DNA of 64,000 nt from Brevipalpus yothersi (taxonomy: Eukaryota; Arthropoda; Arachnida; Trombidiformes; Tenuipalpidae), in NCBI GenBank assembly GCA_003956705.1, contig QZCP01000069.1:52043-116042 (forward strand), written 5' to 3'. Made by a program: the position numbers and the translations under genes. Numbering within the stretch: the first letter of the stretch is position 1; each line of letters opens with the position of its first letter. The notes under the pieces are model-generated. The model was not told where the DNA came from, searched no databases, and saw only the letters and a program-made list of their open reading frames with translations. This document shows, piece after piece, positions 58,154-64,000 of this stretch.

Positions 58154-61100
58154 CCTCTCTTCTTTGCATTCGAAAAATTCGGTCATCCCGAGAGCCTCCA
58201 ATCACACCCACGAATCCAGCCCATACGCAAGACACAAACTGTCCAGACAAACAAACAACTTGGCCATGCCTGTCCTCATGTCATACAGTCAAAATGATTT
58301 TCAAATGTGCTGATGGCTGTTGATCCGTATAGTTGATATTGTGGAGTGAAATTTGACTACCGATCAAAATGTGCCCCTAATAGAGGGTCAAAAATTTTCA
58401 TCAAATTCAAATGAGATCAGCTTGATAATGCTTGTTTATCGGTTGCAAAGTTGACAAAATGCAAGAATTGTGGGAGTGAAGGTCAATCGGAAATGATTTG
58501 AAATGGAACTGGCAGATACATGTATGCTGTTAAATCCCAATTTGAATGAATTCTCAGCTCATGATATAGAAGCAAAACTTGAGAATACAGAATTTGAGGA
58601 TTCCAAAGTCTACAATTAAAGAAAGAGGAATCGTGAGAGTTGGAAATCTTCTCGGAATATTCGATTCTTCCTACATTTCTAAATCCGATCTAGCTCATCA
58701 AACTCCCTCCTCAAACTTTTGGCTGGAAGAAGTGAGCAAAATGATATCTTCTTCTATCTCAATTGAAATTCTCAAGTAGCTATTTTAGCCTAGAAGATTA
58801 CAGGAGAAAAAAAATCAATAGAATCACAAGATTATTCTCTCTTATTGAGTTGTTAAAAAATGTGTCACTGAGTAGGCTTCCAGTAGTCCAATGTTTACCA
58901 GTAATCGTAGACGATGAAGGGCGAGAGGATCATAAAAAATCATCCATTATTTTGAATCATGAATCCATGTCCAAGTGACTAGGTAGCTTTTTTACTTGAT
59001 AGTGAACTCATACATGATAATAAGAGCCAAAGAAAGAGAGAGAAGAGAAAGCTAGTGGCTAGAGAAAGAAAATAAGTGCAAGTAGTAGGAGTATTGAGAG
59101 GCTGGTTCGAGAAGATTGATCTGTTCAGCCCATGGAAGATTGAATTACAGCGTATTGAGAATAGCTTGGAGGGTCCATTAGAGACTGGGTTCTTTTTCTC
59201 TCTCTCTCTATCTTTTTTTCCTTTCTTTCTCTCTTTCTTTCTCTATGAGCCACCCTCACACCGGCCGCTTACTGCGCTACGCACGCGATCCTGTGGTGCA
59301 CAACGCGATAGATCATCAATAAGATGGCGAACAAGAGTCGATCTTTGATCATCATCATCATTTCTTTTTCCCTCTTCTTGCCCATGATCGTCATCGTCGT
59401 CAAGTGTGTTATGGACACCATGTATTCTCACTTTTCGGCTTTCGATTTGGCCCACTTTCGCTCTCTCTCTCTCTTTAACTTTGACTTCTTCCCCTCTGTA
59501 TTATCTATTGTGTCATATTTAGTGGACATTGTTTGTCAAACAAAATTATTATGCTCACTACAGGTATGATGGATGACTTGTGAATGATCTAGGTAAACGA
59601 CTTTTTCTTGTTATCCTGCTGGCCTATTCATCTGTATGGGCAAATTAGTGGAGTAGTTTGATGAAAAATGGAAAAGAAAAATCTGATAGCTAGCCTGGGT
59701 CGATATTGGTTACTGTAGCAATTAGTGGTCACTTTTTTTTACATTATTTCACGGAATTCTTGTCTATTCTATGAGGGAAAGGAATCAAAATATTTTCCCC
59801 TAAGATAATGAGAATATAAAAGGATCAATTTGAAGTAAATCTCATGACAAGGTGAACAAAAAAGGCGATACTACTGGAAGTCAGATCAGTTTTCTGTGGG
59901 AATTGCAGTGAAGCTACTTTTTAGGGGCGCAACTAGAGTAAGCTCAAGTAAGAGGCTTTGACTTGTGGATCGTAAAAAATCGATACAAATGGAAAGCAAA
60001 AGAGGAGAAAATATAGGAAAATGTTTCCAGCTTCTCAATATGGACCGGGAAGAAGGAAAAAAGGTGACAAAGATGGGGAAATGGTAGTAAAAATGTGAAT
60101 CTGAGCATGATTCCAATGGTCCAAGAACTTGCGTAATAATTCTCACGCAAGTCTGATCGAAGATGGAGAAAACTTCATTTCTTCTTTCTTTTCACTTATG
60201 AGCTAAAAGAAAAGAGAAGAGAAGAGAAGAGAGAGAGGAAAAATGAGATGATATGCAATGTATTTCGATCATTTATAGGAGCTCTAGGGTATTATGAGTC
60301 CAAAGCTCAAATAGATAGAACCCAATAGAGTCATCCATTTTTTTTTCGCCAAGAGATGAATGAAATTTTTTCCTTAATGCCCACTCTGATACCAATAGCC
60401 TGAAAGCACTGATTTCAAGGAAGTGCTATCCAGGAAATTTGCATACCTTGTCTGGAGACTCTTGAAGACTTTTCTGATGAAAAGCATCTTGAGTGTGAGA
60501 TCCAGATAGTGTCAATCTTTCATCGGCAAACCTTCACCTTCAACTCACAACGGCTGTTGATGTTAGGAAAATTGCTTCTCAATCAAGATTCTTGTAAGCA
60601 TTACCTCTACCCACGAGCCTTGATGATGGTTAGCCCAATAGTTTGCGTGTACGTGTGTGTGTGTGTCTATGGACTTACACGCGCGCAAGAGTTGACATAA
60701 CTCGTGAAAGAGCTGGAATCGATCGATTTTCGAGAAACGTGATGATCGAGCGGTCAGTCAGCCTGGTGAACACTGGACACTCGGACTGATGATGTGCGAG
60801 CAAAATAAGGCTGGATTGTAATTTCGTTAGCTCAGCTATTGAGGGTTAGAAAGAAAGGGAGAGAGAGAGATAGAAAGCCAGGAAATTGACCCAAAAGTAC
60901 GGGTTTTATGTGAGTAAGCAAGAGTGAAATGGTCTGAGAAGGGCTTATTTTTTTGACGGGTTGAGGTCATTGTCCAGCAGCTGCGGGAAAAGTGATCGAG
61001 CTATACGGAAAACCCCACAGGCTTGCCGTGCAGCGCGTGGTTATATTCACGATTTGGCCTGAAAGGCTCCAATGTTGGGGCCATTATTTTTCCATAGTAA

Positions 61101-61360
61101 AGACCAGACAGAGAGAGAAGGGCTAGCGAAAAGGGATATGGCCAGAGGCCGATAGCAAAAGAGAGAGAGAGAGAGAGAGACTCAAAGTGGTGAGTCGGAA
61201 AAATAAGGGTGTCCAAGAGTAGCCTTTAATTTCCACCCTCAATGGGTATACTTTTCCTCTGGACGTGTGTTCGTCTCTCTTTTCTCTGTGTATCTCTCAC
61301 ATCCGACTGGCATTCGATGGAGACACAATCTTCTGGACATTCAATCGATTCACTGTTATT

Positions 61361-61427
<67 letters not shown>

Positions 61428-63843
61428 TCTTTGTTCGTAAACAGCAGACTTGCAGCTTTTAGGATGAAAAATGTTTTTCCAACGGACATCACTAGTGAGA
61501 TATATAAGTTGCTGTGAACATGGTAAACAAAGTGCTTATGAATGAGTGGGAGAGAGGGGGGAAAGAATGAGAGCTAGAGCATATTGTTTCCTTACTGTTG
61601 TTCGTCATCATTATTATGCAAAAGAATATTTGTAAAAATATGGTCAAGAGGAGGCATGAGGAGGCAAAAAAATTTCTATAAAACTCATTTTCTCCAATAT
61701 TTGAACTCACAATAAGTTCATTTATTATTCCAATCATTTGGCCATGATTCGCTATGATTTGTCTGACCTTACATATTTGTGTGTGTGGGTGAGCTCAATC
61801 GTGTGTGACCCTCCAAAATTTGACCAAAGAATGCATTTCAAAACGGAGGCATGATATCAATAATTATGCAGTTTTTTTTCTTTACTCTTTCCATCAATAT
61901 AATCGTCAAATAAGTGTGTATGTGAGTTATTTTATAGATTCTATTTTATTGGACAGAAAGAATCTGGACGGAGAATGGAGAATCCAGGCTCTCCTCTCTA
62001 TATAGTACAGGGAGACAAGCGATAAGCTGGGGACAAAAAAACTCACGAGCTTCATTTCCGTAAGTTTTAGTGCGCCTACTCTCTCACTGGCTGGATCCAT
62101 TGAATGACATTCTTCTATTAGATTCCTGGATTCCTTCTCCTCCCCATTTTTTGGCATAGGAGAATAGCCTTAGAATAGCTTCCTGAAAACTTTCGAAGCA
62201 ATACAACCATGGCCATATCTACAGTCTGCATATCTCCACTGAAAAATCGAATGATGATCAAGTTTATCAGCTACAGGCTGACAAATTTAATCACTTAATC
62301 CAAGAAATACGCTTAAAAATTAATAATTGACTAGTTTTGCATAGAAAAATTCCCTCCGTACATGGAAAATCGTAGATTAATAACTTCTTCAAGAAGCTCC
62401 GAATTATCTGATTGACTGTCTTCATTTTTGTGTTTATTGGAACAGTTTTTAAGCCTTCCTATTATGTTGAAATAGTCTCAAAATGAGACTCCAAAAATGG
62501 ATGTTGTTCGAAAAGAAATGAATTATCAGACAGATCAGAATAGAATAGAAAGTTTTGTCAAAGCAGATCTTACGATCAACTTTATTTGTTCAATTTTCTA
62601 AAATACACCAGGAAAATGTGAATCAAAGTCAAAATGTTCGTCAAAACAAAGAATTCTGATTCACTCGTACTTGAAGATGTTTAGAACTCGGCTCTTAGTT
62701 ATTCCATTGTGAACCATAAAAAATAGTCCTACTTATAATGTTCAAAATACTGCTTAATAGGTGGCGTCAGCTTTATCGAACTCTAACCTTCGATTCGAGA
62801 ACTTGTTCTAGAACTTATTCGAAAAGTTCTAATAGATGGCATGAGTAGCCTGTGGAGGTCAGTGGAATTGAAAGTTATGCCGATAGGCCACTCGGATGCG
62901 CTCTGATCGCTGGACATTTCATCTTCGAACTTTTCTTGTTCACAAATTCTTATTCGAAAAAACAGTTTATAGAAAGCAGTTCATAATAGGATATCTCAAA
63001 GCTCATGTCTGATAGTGTTTAAAACTTTTTCCGGAAAAAAATTTGCCATCAGTACCTGTTTCGCTGTTAACTTATATTATTGTGACTCATGCATGGACAC
63101 TTGGACTGTAAGCAAAGTGAATCGTATTAACTTTTGCGAAACTCTTTACTTCTTGTAAGAAATTGCAAAATTGTGAATATTATCTGGTGCAGTGTTTGAA
63201 ATACTGGTATAAAAATTTTGAAAGTGTTCAAAAATTGTGAAATCTCTGCTCTCTCAAGATCTTGAGTGATCTATGCTGTCAACTCAGATTTGAATCAAAC
63301 TGAACTTTGACTAAGTAGTTGAATGATTCAATGCGATTCTTTTGATTGGAAAGTATTGTAGTACCGGTAATTAGAATCGAATTTTGATCATCAAGCGCAA
63401 TTACCGTTCATCTTGCTGAAATTTATTACAACGGAACAATTCCAAGAGACATGAAAGAGATGGACAAATTTTTTTGCTTCCGTAAGTGAGAAAAATTTTG
63501 ACTCAAGAAGTGTTCATATGACTAAGAAAATAGTTTTCTCAAAGTTTTTTTCTGAATAATCCGTCTTTGAACTTGAAGATTGTTCCAATCGATGATGCAC
63601 TTATTCACCAATCGAGAACATCTTGCAAAATAGGACTGCTTCTATCAATTCCTCAGTCCATGATAGAAAAATTTTTCCTAATTTTATTAACCATATTCTT
63701 CTTTTCTCTCTCCTTTCTGATTAACAGGTAATACGGAGGATCATACCACAAGACGACGTGGGAAATGCAAGTGGTTCAACGTAGCCAAGGGATGGGGCTT
63801 CATAACACCTCTCGATAGAGGACCGGACGTCTTTGTTCATCAG
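57009..63843 (+). CDS. lin-28: LIN-28 RNA-binding protein, first two coding exons (partial)
   Basis: LIN-28 uses a cold-shock domain and two CCHC knuckles to block let-7 microRNA maturation and control developmental timing. Exon 57009-57126 starts at ATGATG and encodes about 39 acidic, Ser/Thr-rich residues ending TEKSSG at a GTAAGT donor, phase 1. Exon 63728-63843 follows an AACAG acceptor and completes that codon. It encodes the start of the cold-shock domain: RRRGKCKWFNVAKGWGFITP, then DRGPDVFVHQ at a GTACGA donor. GWGFI and VFVHQ are the RNP1 and RNP2 motifs, and the block matches insect Lin-28 as I recall it. The second exon's identity is secure. Its link to the first rests on phase, order and a suitable N-terminus. 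The rest of the domain and the zinc knuckles lie beyond the window. If the join is right, intron 1 is 6.6 kb. Confidence 0.78.
58100..58150. repeat. (CT)n microsatellite in lin-28 intron
   Basis: A perfect CT array on the lin-28 sense strand. Confidence 0.96.
61363..61423. repeat. (CT)n microsatellite in lin-28 intron
   Basis: A perfect CT array of about 60 bp on the lin-28 sense strand. Confidence 0.96.
62799..62830. promoter_or_regulatory. Nested palindromes of GAA/TTC half-sites
   Basis: AGAACTTGTTCT overlaps the perfect palindrome GTTCTAGAAC (62805-62814), followed by AACTTATTCGAAAAGTT, an inverted AACTT/AAGTT pair around TTCGAA. The alternation of GAA and TTC recalls heat-shock or steroid-receptor half-sites, but the spacings are not canonical. 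Confidence 0.3.
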
Positions 63844-64000
63844 GTACGATAAATAATTTTGATATTCTTCTACCTATTTTTGACCCTTATTTGGAAAAGT
63901 TGAATTAGTTTGATTTGATCTTAAAAATTTGAATTTTCACCAAAAATTGACTGCAAATAAGCCTTCATGAATTGACAAACTTTCCAGCATTCAATTATCT

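Larger units (their letters stand above)
57127..63727 (+). other. Presumed 6.6-kb first intron of lin-28
   Basis: The largest predicted intron here. It contains two long CT arrays, short GA runs, a GC-richer patch at about 59245-59335, and nested palindromes near 62799-62830. Open frames inside it are short, overlapping and low complexity. No nested gene was recognised. Confidence 0.55.

Noticed and set aside
59243..59455. Minus-strand frame in a GC-richer patch of the lin-28 intron
   Set aside because: The Asp run comes from a GAT/ATC triplet repeat, it overlaps an equally open frame on the other strand, and no family was recognised.

Overview
This window is nuclear DNA from an animal, very probably an arthropod and perhaps an acariform mite. 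The evidence is AT-rich sequence, many tiny spliceosomal introns (51-125 bp) beside a few multi-kilobase ones, a gustatory-receptor-type chemoreceptor, a zfh-1/ZEB zinc-finger cluster, and a lin-28 cold-shock exon close to the insect form as I recall it. The mite assignment is an inference from compact gene structure and is not proven. I see no bacterial, phage, CRISPR or clear transposon content. The most conspicuous non-genic feature is a large number of long (GA)n/(CT)n arrays.

Layout, left to right. At 0.9-6.1 kb: a decayed CHMP7 copy (-), PAM16/TIM16 (-), intact CHMP7 (+) and EIPR1 (-). At 6.1-11.5 kb: a gene-empty, microsatellite-rich stretch. At 11.6-16.3 kb: the conserved domain of Atos/FAM214 (-), divergent from NPRL2 (+). 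At 16.9-24.8 kb: an 11-exon SLC6 neurotransmitter transporter of the GABA/taurine/creatine branch (-). At 26.2-26.9 kb: the last two exons of a zfh-1/ZEB gene (-). At 27.8-32.0 kb: AP-3 delta (+). At 32.3-34.1 kb: a gustatory-receptor-like gene (-). At 35.2-40.1 kb: NOVA/pasilla (+). At 43.8-45.1 kb: an unrecognised protein with a helix-turn-helix-like segment (+). At 45.8-48.7 kb: a secreted-domain/transmembrane/PPxY-tail protein (-). At 50.4-54.1 kb: an ASCC3 helicase with only its first cassette (+). At 57.0-63.8 kb: the start of lin-28 (+).

Genes alternate in strand, so most neighbours are divergent or convergent pairs. They are not an operon and share no single pathway. Several do serve related cell biology: CHMP7 (ESCRT-III), EIPR1 (EARP/GARP tethering) and AP3D1 (AP-3 coat) act in endosomal and lysosomal traffic, NPRL2 acts at the lysosome in GATOR1, and NOVA and LIN-28 are RNA-binding regulators.

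The most notable observations are: an inverted CHMP7 duplicate whose first half is nearly identical to the gene while its second half has decayed, which suggests gene conversion; an ASCC3 that stops after one helicase cassette with an apparent frameshift remnant behind the stop; an AP-3 delta without its ear; an undescribed EB-module/TM/PPxY receptor-like protein; YCAY clusters within NOVA's own introns and 3' region; and long intronic dinucleotide arrays that all read CT on the sense strand. Exon joins were made by hand from GT/AG sites, reading phase and remembered family sequences. They were not confirmed by alignment software or RNA data.
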